DNA of 64,000 nucleotides from assembly GCA_003600225.1 (NCBI GenBank), contig QZFT01000026.1, positions 1 through 64,000 on the forward strand. The letters run 5' to 3'. Below are positions 7,465-15,733 of the stretch, piece after piece. Made by a program: the position numbers and the translations under genes. The notes beneath the pieces are model-generated. The model saw nothing but the letters and a program-made list of their open reading frames with translations. It was not told the origin of the DNA and made no database searches. Source of the DNA: Pseudonocardiaceae bacterium YIM PH 21723. Its GTDB lineage: Bacteria; Actinomycetota; Actinomycetes; Mycobacteriales; Pseudonocardiaceae. Each line of letters opens with the position of its first letter. Within the stretch, counting starts at the first letter, position 1.

Positions 7465-8655
7465 GTGAGCAGAAACCAGACGGTCCTGTTGATCGCCTTG
7501 GGAATCGACAACTTCGGCTCCGGCCTCTTCCTCCCGCTGGCGATCGTGTACGCCACCCAGGTCGTGGGCCTGCCCGTCGGACAGGCCGGCGCCGTGATCG
7601 CCGTCGGTACCGGGGCCGGCCTGCTGGTACCGCCGCTGGCCGGGAGGCTGACGGATCGGAGCGGTCCACGAGCGGTCGTGGTGCTGGCCCAGGTGGTGCA
7701 GGCGGCCGGCGCGGCGACCTACGTCGTGGCCGATGGTGCCGGGCTGGTGCTGTGCGGTGCGGTGTTGCTGGCGGCCGGCCAGCAGATGTTCTATAGCGCG
7801 GTGTTCGCGCTCATCGCGGATGTCGCGGGCGACGGTTCCAAGGATCACGCGTTCACGGTCGCCGGAATGGTGCGTGGGGCGGCCTTCGGTCTCGGTGGCC
7901 TGCTGGTCGGCGGACTGCTCAGTGGGGCAGGTCAGGCGAGTCTCCGGATCGCAGTCGCCGCGGACGCGGTCACCTTCGTCGTGGCCGCCCTCCTGCTGGT
8001 GCTCTTCCTCCACCTGCCGAGCGTTCGGCCCGAGGCCACACCGGCCGGTCCCAGTGGCGTGCTCCGCGACCGGCCGTATCTGCTGCTGATCGTGATCAGC
8101 GTGCTGTTCGCCCTGCCGGTGGACGTCTTCCTGGTCGGCGTGCCGGTCTACCTCCTCGACGTCCTGCACAGTCCCGCGTGGCTGCCCGGTGGCGTCCTCG
8201 CTGTGCTGACCATTGTCTCCAGCGTCGCCGGGACGATCGTGCTGCGCGCGACCCGGCACCTCAGCCGGACGGCGGCGATCGGCTGGGGCGCGTGGATCTA
8301 CACGGGCTGGTGTCTGGCGATGATCGCCGTGCTCTCACTGCCCGCCGCCTGGCACACCGGCTATCTGCTGGTCCTGACGGTGATCTTCGCGGCTGGGAAC
8401 CTGGCGGTGGGTGCCAGGGCCAACGCGCTGGCCGAGGCCGCGGCCCCCAGAACGCACCGGGGCCGGTACCTGGCGGCCTATCAGTACGCCTTCACGGCGG
8501 CGGGTGTGCTAGCCCCGGCGGTGGTGGCACTGATCTCCGTGGCGCCCTGGCTGCCGTGGCTGGTGGTGGCGGCCGGCGTGTTCGTCGCTGCTCGTGCCCT
8601 GCGGTGGCTCGCTCCGCGATTGCCGCAGCACGCACTGACCGAACAAGCCGGCTAG
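7465..8655 (+). CDS. MFS transporter, putative drug/metabolite exporter
   Basis: This 396-aa protein has about 12 hydrophobic segments and the motif-A-like loop GRLTDRSGPRAVVV between helices 2 and 3. I start it at GTG 7465 (GGGAG just upstream); the open frame before it lies over the monooxygenase and has no transporter character. The substrate is unknown; drug export is the commonest role for this single-gene type. It is divergent from the monooxygenase and ends with a 4-nt overlap against the convergent aminotransferase gene. Confidence 0.8.
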   Translation: MSRNQTVLLIALGIDNFGSGLFLPLAIVYATQVVGLPVGQAGAVIAVGTGAGLLVPPLAGRLTDRSGPRAVVVLAQVVQAAGAATYVVADGAGLVLCGAVLLAAGQQMFYSAVFALIADVAGDGSKDHAFTVAGMVRGAAFGLGGLLVGGLLSGAGQASLRIAVAADAVTFVVAALLLVLFLHLPSVRPEATPAGPSGVLRDRPYLLLIVISVLFALPVDVFLVGVPVYLLDVLHSPAWLPGGVLAVLTIVSSVAGTIVLRATRHLSRTAAIGWGAWIYTGWCLAMIAVLSLPAAWHTGYLLVLTVIFAAGNLAVGARANALAEAAAPRTHRGRYLAAYQYAFTAAGVLAPAVVALISVAPWLPWLVVAAGVFVAARALRWLAPRLPQHALTEQAG

Positions 8656-9884
8656 CCGATCTCGGCCAGCACGTCGGTGAGCCGGTCGAGAGCTCCGGCG
8701 ATCCAGGGCAGCAGGAGCGGATCGGGGGCCCACAGAGCCGCCTCCCGCTCCACGTCGGAATCCCCGTAGAGCAGGCTGGTCGCCACCCGGATCCGGAGGA
8801 CCTCGGCCGGTTCACCGAACTCACTGCCCGCCAGCACGCCGACGCCATGGCGGTCCAGCAGCATCCTGCTGAGCTCGGCCGCGGTGCGGACGCCGTGCAG
8901 CCGCTCGCGGAGCGGGCCGAGGTCCGGATAGAGGTAGAAGGCCGCTCGCGGCGGGCTGACCAGGGCGCCTGCAGCGGTGAACCGGTCCGCCGCCGCTTTG
9001 GCGACCAGCGCGTGCAGTCGCCGGCTGGCGGCTATCCGGTCGACCAGTTCCGGCGGTTCGGCTAACGCGTACGCGGCGGCCTGCTGGATCGGTCCGGACG
9101 GGCTGGACCAGATCTCGCTGGCGACGCCCAGCAGTTCGGTGCGGAGCTGTGCGGACGGAAGCCGGGCCACCCCGATGCGCCAGCCGCCGATCGCCAGACT
9201 CTTGCTCAGGGCCGTGGTGACCACGGTCCGGTGCGGGGCGACCTCCGCCGGGGACAGGAACGGCGTCCGCTGATCATGGATCAGGTCGCGATAGATCTCA
9301 TCGGAGATGATCACCAGGTCGAGCTCGTTCGCCACGGCGACGAGTTCCCGCACGAGTTCCGGCGTGGCGACGGTGCCCGTCGGGTTGTCCGGGAGCGTCA
9401 CGATGACGGCGCGGACAACCCGCCCCGCTGCTCGGGCGTCGAGCACCGCGGTCCGGAGCAGCACCGGATCGGGGATGCCACCCTGTCCCGGCCGGGTGGG
9501 GACGAACAGCGGCGAACTGCCCACCAGCAGGGACTGCGCCGCATAACTGACCCAGCTCGGCCGGGGAATGACCACATCTCCGCCGATGGCCAGCCGCAGG
9601 GCGAACAACAGCGGCTTGCTGCCCGGACCGCACACGACCAGGTCTGGATCGGTGGGCAGCCCGCGCCGGTCCCAGTACCCGGCCGCGGCGCGACGCAGCT
9701 CGACCGACCCGGCCACCTGGCCGTAACCGCCCTGGCCGGTGGCTTCGGCCAGGGCGCGGTGCAGGGTCGGTGCGACGGGCAGTCCCGCCTCACCGAAGGC
9801 CAGCGGGAGCACCGGCGCCCCGCCTCGTCTTCGCTGCTCAAGGGCTTCATGGGCGGCAAGGGTCGCGGACATCAAGACGGACAT
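8652..9884 (-). CDS. PLP-dependent aminotransferase, class I/II
   Basis: This 410-aa fold-type I enzyme has LPDNPTGTV (the Asn contacting PLP), ISDEIYRDL, the Schiff-base lysine in TTALSKSLAIGGWRIG and the C-terminal substrate-carboxylate Arg (EVLRIRVATS). The start is set at ATG 9884 because GGAG lies 5 nt upstream; an in-frame GTG at 9929 would add 15 residues without an SD. It resembles the aspartate/aromatic or valine-type aminotransferases. The LysR gene is divergent 118 bp away with a LysR box between, so it is probably inducible. Confidence 0.85.
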   Translation of the reverse strand: MSVLMSATLAAHEALEQRRRGGAPVLPLAFGEAGLPVAPTLHRALAEATGQGGYGQVAGSVELRRAAAGYWDRRGLPTDPDLVVCGPGSKPLLFALRLAIGGDVVIPRPSWVSYAAQSLLVGSSPLFVPTRPGQGGIPDPVLLRTAVLDARAAGRVVRAVIVTLPDNPTGTVATPELVRELVAVANELDLVIISDEIYRDLIHDQRTPFLSPAEVAPHRTVVTTALSKSLAIGGWRIGVARLPSAQLRTELLGVASEIWSSPSGPIQQAAAYALAEPPELVDRIAASRRLHALVAKAAADRFTAAGALVSPPRAAFYLYPDLGPLRERLHGVRTAAELSRMLLDRHGVGVLAGSEFGEPAEVLRIRVATSLLYGDSDVEREAALWAPDPLLLPWIAGALDRLTDVLAEIG

Positions 9885-9973
9885 GACAACTCCACCGGTC
9901 GAAGACAATCGGCTGGGATTGGTGGCCACCGGTGATCAGCCTGCGTCATGTCCGTGCATCAGTACAAGCGACT

Positions 9974-9994
9974 CTTATCTGGGGTGACCATAAG
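9974..9994. promoter_or_regulatory. Candidate LysR binding box (CTTAT-N11-ATAAG)
   Basis: CTTAT (9974-9978) and ATAAG (9990-9994) are separated by 11 nt, the classic T-N11-A form with extended arms (TCTTAT/ATAAGA). The box lies immediately before the LysR start at 10003 and between it and the divergent aminotransferase, as expected for an autoregulated LysR. Confidence 0.6.
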
Positions 9995-10002
9995 ATGTGC
10001 TG

Positions 10003-10908
10003 ATGCTGGATTTACGACGGCTCCGCATCCTGCTCGAATTCGCCGAGCGCGGCAGCATCGCGGCGACCGCCGTGGCCCTGGGCTACACGGCGTCGGCCAT
10101 CTCCCAGCAGCTGTCGGTCCTGGAGCGGGAGAGCGGCGTCGCGCTGCTGGACCGCACCTCCCGCAGTGCCGAGCTGACCGACGCCGGCCGGCGGCTGGCC
10201 GCGCACAGCGCGGAGATCCTGGCCAGAGTCGAGGAGGCCGAAGCCGATCTCTCCGCGCAGTCGGCCACCCCGACGGGCCGGATCGTGATCACCGCGTTCC
10301 CGACCGCGGCCGTGGCGTTCGCCCCCGCGCTCGCCCGCAGCCTCGGCGAGCATCCGGACCTGACCTTCGTGCTGCGTCAGACCCCGGTCGGTGACGGCGT
10401 CTCCCTGGTGCAGTCCGGCGAGGCCGACATCGCGCTCATCGACCACTGGGCCGGTGTCCCGGCCACCTCACCCACGCTCAGCGTCGTCCACCTGCGGCGG
10501 GATCCACTCGTCCTGGTCGTACCCACTGGCCATGAGCTGGCCGATCCCGGGATTCCGGTCGATCTGGGGCGGCTGCGGAACGAGCCCTGGCTGACCGCGC
10601 CCGCCGGTGAGCCGTCCCGGCAGGCCGTCGACCGGTTGCTGGCGACGGTGGGCGGCACGGTGGCCGTGCCGTGGGAGTTCGAGGGCCTGCACACGATCCT
10701 CGGTCTGGTGGCCCAGGGCATCGGCATCGCCGTGCTCCCGGAACTCGCCCTGGCCACCGGCGGCGCCGGTGTGGTGGTCCGGGAGATCCCCGCGCCCACG
10801 CCGACCCGCGATGTCTACGCGGTGATCCGGACCGCCAGCGCCCGGCGGCCCTCGGTGGCGGTGACCCTGCGGGCCATCCGCACCGCGGCGGGCACTAGCG
10901 ACCGGTGA
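10003..10908 (+). CDS. LysR family transcriptional regulator
   Basis: This 301-aa protein has an N-terminal HTH (LDLRRLRILLEFAERGSIAA to about residue 60) and an effector-binding domain beginning TGRIVITAFPTA. ATG 10003 is chosen because homologous proteins start M-L-D-L-R-R-L; GTG 9997 is a possible alternative. It is divergent from the aminotransferase gene across a T-N11-A box and probably regulates it. Its end overlaps the convergent ASCH gene by 14 nt. Confidence 0.88.
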   Translation: MLDLRRLRILLEFAERGSIAATAVALGYTASAISQQLSVLERESGVALLDRTSRSAELTDAGRRLAAHSAEILARVEEAEADLSAQSATPTGRIVITAFPTAAVAFAPALARSLGEHPDLTFVLRQTPVGDGVSLVQSGEADIALIDHWAGVPATSPTLSVVHLRRDPLVLVVPTGHELADPGIPVDLGRLRNEPWLTAPAGEPSRQAVDRLLATVGGTVAVPWEFEGLHTILGLVAQGIGIAVLPELALATGGAGVVVREIPAPTPTRDVYAVIRTASARRPSVAVTLRAIRTAAGTSDR

Positions 10909-11296
10909 CCAGCTCGAAGTGCTCGCAGACGATCGCGGTGTCCGCGTCGACGACGTGCCCGGCGGCCGCCCAGAACTGGGTGTGCACGGCCCGCCAGTGC
11001 TCGATGTCGCGGAAACCCTCACCCTCGGCCTGGGCGAACTCCCAGGTCACGGCGTGCATAGGAAGCACCTCGACGGAGGTCGTCCGCAGCTCGGCGAGCC
11101 GCTGCTCCCGACTGTCCACCAGCACCATGATCTCGCCGGGGGCGGGCAGCTCCTCACCCTCATCCCAGTAGTCCTGCTTCAGGAGCCCGGCCGTCGCCTT
11201 CTTCAGCCCGGCCAGTACCAGGGCGTTCAGCTGGTCCCGCAGCGGTCCGGGGGTCCCCAGTTCCATGACGCGTAAGCCGTCGATCCGTCCCCACAT
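10895..11296 (-). CDS. ASCH domain protein
   Basis: This 133-aa protein has the ASCH hallmarks: a Gly-Lys-Lys-Ala-Thr-type helix end (LAGLKKATAGLLKQDYWDEGE), a mid-protein beta strand (GEIMVLVDSREQRLAEL) and the terminal cleft strand (TAIVCEHFELV). ASCH proteins share a beta-barrel with PUA domains and are thought to bind RNA; some are amidohydrolases acting on N4-acetylcytidine. It stands alone, convergent with LysR. The specific function is unknown. Confidence 0.75.
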   Translation of the reverse strand: MWGRIDGLRVMELGTPGPLRDQLNALVLAGLKKATAGLLKQDYWDEGEELPAPGEIMVLVDSREQRLAELRTTSVEVLPMHAVTWEFAQAEGEGFRDIEHWRAVHTQFWAAAGHVVDADTAIVCEHFELVTGR

Positions 11297-11398
11297 GTCC
11301 GCAGGCTAACCGATCCGCTGGGCGGCACCCGATTAATGGGGTGGGAGGGGCGACACAGCGATGCTTGACTATTCAATGACCTGGGGGAGAGGACATTC

Positions 11399-12055
11399 AT
11401 GCGGAAGAAGACCGTCGGCATCGTCGTCGGCGTGCTGGTTCTGGCGTTGGCCGGGACCGTCTACGGCCTGCGGTTCAGCGATGACACCACGATCGACCAG
11501 CCGATCACCAAGATCACGCTGCACGGCGGATCCGGTGGCGTGGCCATCCGCACCGAGCCTGGACCCGTCCGGATTCGCCGGACGGTGACCTATCTCGGCG
11601 ACAAGCCCGGCGCCACGGCGACCGTGCGGGGCGATGTCCTGACACTCGGCGGGTGTGGCGGGGGAGTGGTCTTCTGTTCCATCGCGTACGCCGTCATCGT
11701 CCCGCCGGGAACGGCCCTATCCGGCGACATCGGCTCCGGCGGCCTCGCCATCGATGGGCTCGCGGAGGTGGACGTCCGCAGTGGCTCGGGTGACGTATTG
11801 ATCGCCAACGGAACAGGCGATGTGCGGGTGGACAACGGCCCGGGCGACGTACTCATCTCGCTGGCGAGCCCGCAGAACGTCACCGTCCGGACCGGGTCCG
11901 GCTCCGCGTCGCTGGAGGTACCGGTGGGTTCGTATCGGCTGGACGGGAAGAGCGACAGCGGAAATCGGAAAGTCGGCATCACCGAGGACCCGAAGGCCGT
12001 GCACCGGCTGTCGGTGACCACCGGCAGCGGAGACGCCAAGATCCAGACCCGCTGA
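11399..12055 (+). CDS. DUF4097-family beta-helical protein, membrane-anchored or secreted
   Basis: This 218-aa protein has an N-terminal hydrophobic segment (residues 5-23, preceded by RKK) acting as signal or anchor, then a repeat-rich beta-solenoid with recurring G-S-G-D-V motifs (VRSGSGDVLIANGTGDVRVDNG), typical of DUF4097. Two cysteines (GGCGGGVVFC) sit close together. There is a good SD (GAGAGGA) 5 nt before ATG 11399. DUF4097 proteins are extracytoplasmic and often linked to envelope stress; no partner regulator is adjacent, so its job is unknown. Confidence 0.7.
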   Translation: MRKKTVGIVVGVLVLALAGTVYGLRFSDDTTIDQPITKITLHGGSGGVAIRTEPGPVRIRRTVTYLGDKPGATATVRGDVLTLGGCGGGVVFCSIAYAVIVPPGTALSGDIGSGGLAIDGLAEVDVRSGSGDVLIANGTGDVRVDNGPGDVLISLASPQNVTVRTGSGSASLEVPVGSYRLDGKSDSGNRKVGITEDPKAVHRLSVTTGSGDAKIQTR

Positions 12056-12128
12056 TCCGAGGCGGTGGAACGGGCCCGTGAGGCCGGCCGGCGGTGCCTG
12101 GTCGGCCTCACGGCGGGCTCCGATGTTC

Positions 12129-12668
12129 TCAGCTGCCGAGCAGCGCTTCGATGTTCAGCTCGATGGTGACCTTGTCGCCGACGACGGCGGCCGGGATGCC
12201 CGCGCCGACACCGAACTCGGAACGGCTGACGGTGGTGGCGGCGGACACGCCGAGCACGGTGCCCTGCGGGCCCTCGGCGAAGCCACCCAGCTCACCGGAG
12301 AGGGTGACGGACTTGGTGACCCCGTGCAGGGTCAGGTCGCCGTCGATCTGCACGTTCTCGCCGTCGAGCCGCACCGCGGTCGAGGAGAAGGTCAGGTTCT
12401 CGTACTGCTCGACGTCCAGGAACTCGGCGGACCGGACGTGGCCGTCCCGCTGCTCGTTGTTGGTGTCGATGCTCGCGGCCTCGATGGTCGCGGTGACCGA
12501 GGACTGGGCCGGCTCCTCGCCGGTGACGATGGTGCCGGTCACCGCGTCGAAGCGACCGCGGACCTTGGACACCCCGAGGTGGCGGACGACGAAGGTGACG
12601 TCGGAGTGCACCGAGTCGATGGTCCAGGTGCCGGTGACGTATCCGGGGATTGCGGTTGCGGCAGTCAT
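12129..12668 (-). CDS. YceI family protein (lipocalin-like isoprenoid-binding)
   Basis: This 179-aa protein covers a full YceI domain: GTWTIDSVHSDVTFVVRHLGVSKVRGRF at the start, a central SIDTNNEQRDGHVRSAEFLDVEQY and the end strand FGVGAGIPAAVVGDKVTIELNIEA. YceI folds as a lipocalin-like barrel that binds long polyisoprenoids or fatty acids. There is no signal peptide, so this copy is cytoplasmic. An SD (GAAGGA) precedes the ATG. The upstream gap contains two MarR-type boxes, and the MarR gene lies 133 bp upstream in the same direction. Confidence 0.9.
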   Translation of the reverse strand: MTAATAIPGYVTGTWTIDSVHSDVTFVVRHLGVSKVRGRFDAVTGTIVTGEEPAQSSVTATIEAASIDTNNEQRDGHVRSAEFLDVEQYENLTFSSTAVRLDGENVQIDGDLTLHGVTKSVTLSGELGGFAEGPQGTVLGVSAATTVSRSEFGVGAGIPAAVVGDKVTIELNIEALLGS

Positions 12669-12690
12669 GTTCGTTCCTTCGCTCGCATCA

Positions 12691-12735
12691 GTTGAACCTT
12701 CAAGTCAATTGAAGCATATAGGTTGAAGGTTCAAC
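12691..12735. promoter_or_regulatory. Double MarR-type operator upstream of yceI
   Basis: GTTGAACCTTCAA (12691-12703) and TTGAAGGTTCAAC (12723-12735) are perfect 13-bp inverted copies. Each contains its own TTGAA-N2-TTCAA palindrome, and TCAATTGA lies between them. The same half-site recurs before the marR gene (13318-13333), supporting control of both genes by that MarR. Confidence 0.65.
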
Positions 12736-12801
12736 TACTGGGGTCGGGTAGATGCACGAAAGGCGGCCAGAACATGGCCGCCGTGCTTCGGGGATGGTGG
12801 C

Positions 12802-13302
12802 TTAACGGGCCGGTGAGTCGATGCGCTGCAGGATGCGCTCGGCGTCCTGCCCGAGCCGCCGCAGGCGCTCGGCGGACAGGTTGTCGATCACCAGCTGGCG
12901 CACATGAGTCACATGCCCGATCGCGGCCGCCTCCAGTGCGGTGAAACCCGCGGGCAACAGGATCGCGTTGGTGAACCGGCCGTCGGACGGATCGGGTTCA
13001 CGGCGGACGTATCCACGCGATTCGAGTCGCTTGACCAGGTGAGACAGCCGGGAGAGCGAGACGCTGACCTGATCGGCCAGCGTGCTCATCCGCATCGTCC
13101 GGTCGTCCTGCTCGGACAGCATGGCCAGGGCCATGTACTCGGGCAGGCTCAGCCCGGAGTCGCGCTGGAGCTGGGCGTCGATGGCCCAGGGGAGCCGGGT
13201 GATGAGGCGCGCCACGGAGACCCAGGACGACAGCTGCTCCGGCCCGAGCCACAGGTCGGCCTGCTGATCGTCCGACGCTGGCTGTCCGGTCTCGGTCATC
13301 AC
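12802..13302 (-). CDS. MarR family transcriptional regulator
   Basis: This protein of about 166 aa has the winged-HTH core (MRMSTLADQVSVSLSRLSHLVKRLESRGYVRRE with the D-x-R wing SDGR) flanked by dimerisation helices. The start is GTG 13302 or ATG 13299; GAGG overlaps too closely to decide. A MarR-type box (13318-13333) lies 16 nt upstream, and matching boxes precede yceI, so it probably represses itself and yceI until a ligand or oxidant binds. Confidence 0.88.
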   Translation of the reverse strand: MMTETGQPASDDQQADLWLGPEQLSSWVSVARLITRLPWAIDAQLQRDSGLSLPEYMALAMLSEQDDRTMRMSTLADQVSVSLSRLSHLVKRLESRGYVRREPDPSDGRFTNAILLPAGFTALEAAAIGHVTHVRQLVIDNLSAERLRRLGQDAERILQRIDSPAR

Positions 13303-13317
13303 CTCACGTTACCAGTC

Positions 13318-13333
13318 ACTTGACCCTTCAAGT
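13318..13333. promoter_or_regulatory. MarR-type operator in front of marR
   Basis: ACTTGA-N4-TCAAGT is a perfect palindrome just upstream of the MarR start, sharing the TTGA/TCAA half-site with the double operator before yceI. Confidence 0.55.
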
Positions 13334-13344
13334 GCTCCGATCCG

Positions 13345-14154
13345 CTATCGAAGGGTCATGCCTGCGCGTTCGAAGGCCAGCGTGGGCAGGTCGACCGCGT
13401 GCGCGCCGCCGTCGGCGACCAGCACCGCGCCGGTGACGTACGACGACTCCGGCGAGCCGAGGAACCGGACGATCGAGGCGATCTCCTCCGGTTCGGCCGG
13501 GCGGCGGAGCGGGACCTCGGCTGTCGCCCGGCGGTAGCCCTCGTCGCGCCCACCGGTGAACCCTGCCGTCTCGGCGAACTGCTCCATCGCGCCGTCGCCC
13601 ATCGGGGTGCGGACCCAGCCCGGGCAGACCGCGTTCGCGCGGACTCCCTGCGGCCCGTAGTCCCGGGCGATCGACCGGGTGAGGCCGATCAACGCGTGCT
13701 TCGCGACGGTATACCCCGCCATATCGGGGCCCGCGAACAGACCTGACAGCGAGGACACGATCACCACCTGTCCGCCGGCGTCCACCAGCGAGGGCAGTGC
13801 GGCCCGGCAGACCGCGAACGCGCTCGACAGATTCGAGCGCAACGCCAGCTCCCACTCCCCGTCGTCGGTGCCGGTCACCGACGACAGGCCGTGCCCGCCG
13901 GCGTTCGCGACCACGACATCCAGCCGGCCGAACCGCCCGATGATCTCCGCGATCGCATTCTCCGCGTCCGCGGTCACGCCGGCGTCGCACGCGATGACGT
14001 GCGCCCCGGTTTCCGCCGCCACCTTCTCCAGCGGTTCGCGCCGCCGTCCGAGGACGACCACGTTCGCCCCCTCGGACGTATAGCGGCGGGCCACTGCCGC
14101 GCCGATACCCGTACCACCGCCGGTGATCGCGATGACCCTGGTTCCTGTACTCAC
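13345..14154 (-). CDS. Short-chain dehydrogenase/reductase (SDR)
   Basis: This 269-aa classical SDR has TGGGTGIG near the N-terminus for NAD(P), the NAG motif (VVANAGG), catalytic Ser and YxxxK (SSLSG...GYTVAKHA) and PGWVRTPM after it. The GTG start at 14154 overlaps the MBL stop by 4 nt (GTGA), so translation is coupled. The open frame extends further upstream but is a shadow over the MBL gene. The substrate is unknown; it shares an operon with the MBL hydrolase under the divergent TetR. Confidence 0.88.
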   Translation of the reverse strand: MSTGTRVIAITGGGTGIGAAVARRYTSEGANVVVLGRRREPLEKVAAETGAHVIACDAGVTADAENAIAEIIGRFGRLDVVVANAGGHGLSSVTGTDDGEWELALRSNLSSAFAVCRAALPSLVDAGGQVVIVSSLSGLFAGPDMAGYTVAKHALIGLTRSIARDYGPQGVRANAVCPGWVRTPMGDGAMEQFAETAGFTGGRDEGYRRATAEVPLRRPAEPEEIASIVRFLGSPESSYVTGAVLVADGGAHAVDLPTLAFERAGMTLR

Positions 14155-14984
14155 ACGGATTCCTTTTCCTTGTCCTGCGCCAAATCCAGCCATTCCCCGA
14201 CGGCCAGCGCATGTGCGCGTTGTCCGGCATGCGTGCGGAACTCGTTCTCCGGGTCGGCGACCTCGACGTAGCCCGCGATCTTGTCCGGCTGCTCCGCCTC
14301 GTAGTGCATCGGCACCGCGTACCGGGCACCGAGGATCTCCGCGGCCGCGGCGGCCTGCCTCGGGTCCATCGCGGCGGGCACCGGGCTCGGGGGCTGCAGG
14401 TGCGGTGCGTCGACCACCGCGCCGTTGGCGGGCAGGAACACCGCGTCGAACGGGCTGAACCGGCGCGCGATGAGCCACCAGTAACCGTGGAACATCGTGT
14501 CGCCGCCGTGGAAGACCCGCTGTCCGTCGGCCTGCACCACCCAGTTCAGCTGTGGGTCACCCAGCCCGTCGACGGCGGGGACCGCGGTGATGCGGAACGG
14601 CCCGAGGTCGCGGGTGGACCAGGCGTCCACGATCTCGGCCGCCAGCCGATATCGGATCAACTCGCCCTCGGCGGGCAGCGTCGTGATGTTGTCCACGTCA
14701 TCGCCGTGCCCGGGCGCCGGCCGTAGCACCGGAGCTCCCGGCAGCAGCGCACCTGCGAGCGCGGACGCGTCGGTGTGGTCCCGATGCAAGTGGGTGACCA
14801 ACGCGGCGGTCACCAGCCCGCTCGGCGCTACTAGTCCCTCGCCCGCCTTCCAGCCTGTGAACAGCGGGGAGAGATCCCGCACGTAGTCGATCACCAGCCG
14901 CTCGCCGTCCGACTCGATCTCCAGTCCGGCCCAGCCCAGTCGGCGCACCCGCATCCAGTCCCCCTTTGTCCCAGTGGATGCCAT
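14151..14984 (-). CDS. MBL-fold metallo-hydrolase (UlaG-like)
   Basis: This 277-aa protein has VTHLHRDHTD, the HxHxDH zinc motif, a later VFHGGDTMFH (Asp ligand) and PMHYEAEQ (His ligand). The fold variant starting VRRLGWAGLEIESDG resembles UlaG/RomA-like enzymes acting on lactones or phosphoesters. ATG 14984 is preferred: TACGCT lies 7 nt upstream (probable leaderless -10) inside the TetR operator. It is coupled to the SDR gene by a 4-nt overlap. Confidence 0.82.
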   Translation of the reverse strand: MASTGTKGDWMRVRRLGWAGLEIESDGERLVIDYVRDLSPLFTGWKAGEGLVAPSGLVTAALVTHLHRDHTDASALAGALLPGAPVLRPAPGHGDDVDNITTLPAEGELIRYRLAAEIVDAWSTRDLGPFRITAVPAVDGLGDPQLNWVVQADGQRVFHGGDTMFHGYWWLIARRFSPFDAVFLPANGAVVDAPHLQPPSPVPAAMDPRQAAAAAEILGARYAVPMHYEAEQPDKIAGYVEVADPENEFRTHAGQRAHALAVGEWLDLAQDKEKESV

Positions 14985-14990
14985 CGAAGT

Positions 14991-15036
14991 TAGCGTACGG
15001 CCGTTCACTAAATCAATAGCGAACGCCCGTACGCTA
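14991..15036. promoter_or_regulatory. Twin TetR operators between MBL-SDR operon and tetR
   Basis: TAGCGTACGGCCGTTCACTA (14991-15010) and TAGCGAACGCCCGTACGCTA (15017-15036) are 20-bp near-palindromes, inverted copies of each other with 2 mismatches, separated by 6 bp. They cover the -10 elements of both divergent genes, so the TetR should repress both. Confidence 0.75.
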
Positions 15037-15046
15037 TCCTCGTCGC

Positions 15047-15649
15047 ATGTCACCGCGCCGCTCAGCCATCGACGCTCAGGCCACCAGGAGCCGGATCCTC
15101 GGCCGCGCCGCCGAGATCGCCTCCGAGGAGGGCCTCGACGGCATCACCATCGGCCGGCTCGCGGAGGAGCTGGAGATGAGCAAGTCCGGAGTACACAAGC
15201 ACTTCGGCACCAAGGAGACACTGCAGATCTCCACACTGGACAAGGCGTTCGTGGACTTCTGGCACCGGGTGGTCGAGCCCGCACTGACGCAGCCACCTGG
15301 CCTGCGGCGACTGCGCGTGGTGTGCGACAACTCCGTGGGCTACCTGGAGGCGCCGCTGCTGCCCGGTGGCTGCCTGATGACCGCGGCACTCTCCGAGTAC
15401 GACGGCCGTCCCGGCCGGGTCCGCGACGCGGTGGCCGAGGTGTGGTCACGCTGGCGGGACCAGCTGCGGTCGGACCTGGCCACGGCGGTGGACAGCGGCG
15501 AGCTACCCGCCGGGTTCGACGTCGACCAGGCGCTGTTCGAGATCCTCGCAGCCGGGCTGGCGTTGAACGCGGCCATGCAGCTCCAGCACGACCACGAGGC
15601 CGCAGGCCGGGCCCGCCGCGCGATCGAACGGGCCCTGAACCAGTCCTGA
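15047..15649 (+). CDS. TetR/AcrR family transcriptional regulator
   Basis: This 200-aa protein has the TetR HTH (ILGRAAEIASEEGLDGITIG...MSKSGVHKHFGTKETL, about 19-63) and an all-helical ligand-binding domain. Probable leaderless start: TATCCT at 15034-15039 lies 7 nt before ATG 15047. The twin operator in the 62-bp divergent gap links it to the MBL-SDR operon. Confidence 0.9.
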   Translation: MSPRRSAIDAQATRSRILGRAAEIASEEGLDGITIGRLAEELEMSKSGVHKHFGTKETLQISTLDKAFVDFWHRVVEPALTQPPGLRRLRVVCDNSVGYLEAPLLPGGCLMTAALSEYDGRPGRVRDAVAEVWSRWRDQLRSDLATAVDSGELPAGFDVDQALFEILAAGLALNAAMQLQHDHEAAGRARRAIERALNQS

Positions 15650-15733
15650 CCGCCCGGGCTGCTGGACCAGCGGGAATCCGCCCTCGTCGCCTGTCTCGGG
15701 ATTGCCTGGTGACGGGGTTCGGTTGCGTTGATC

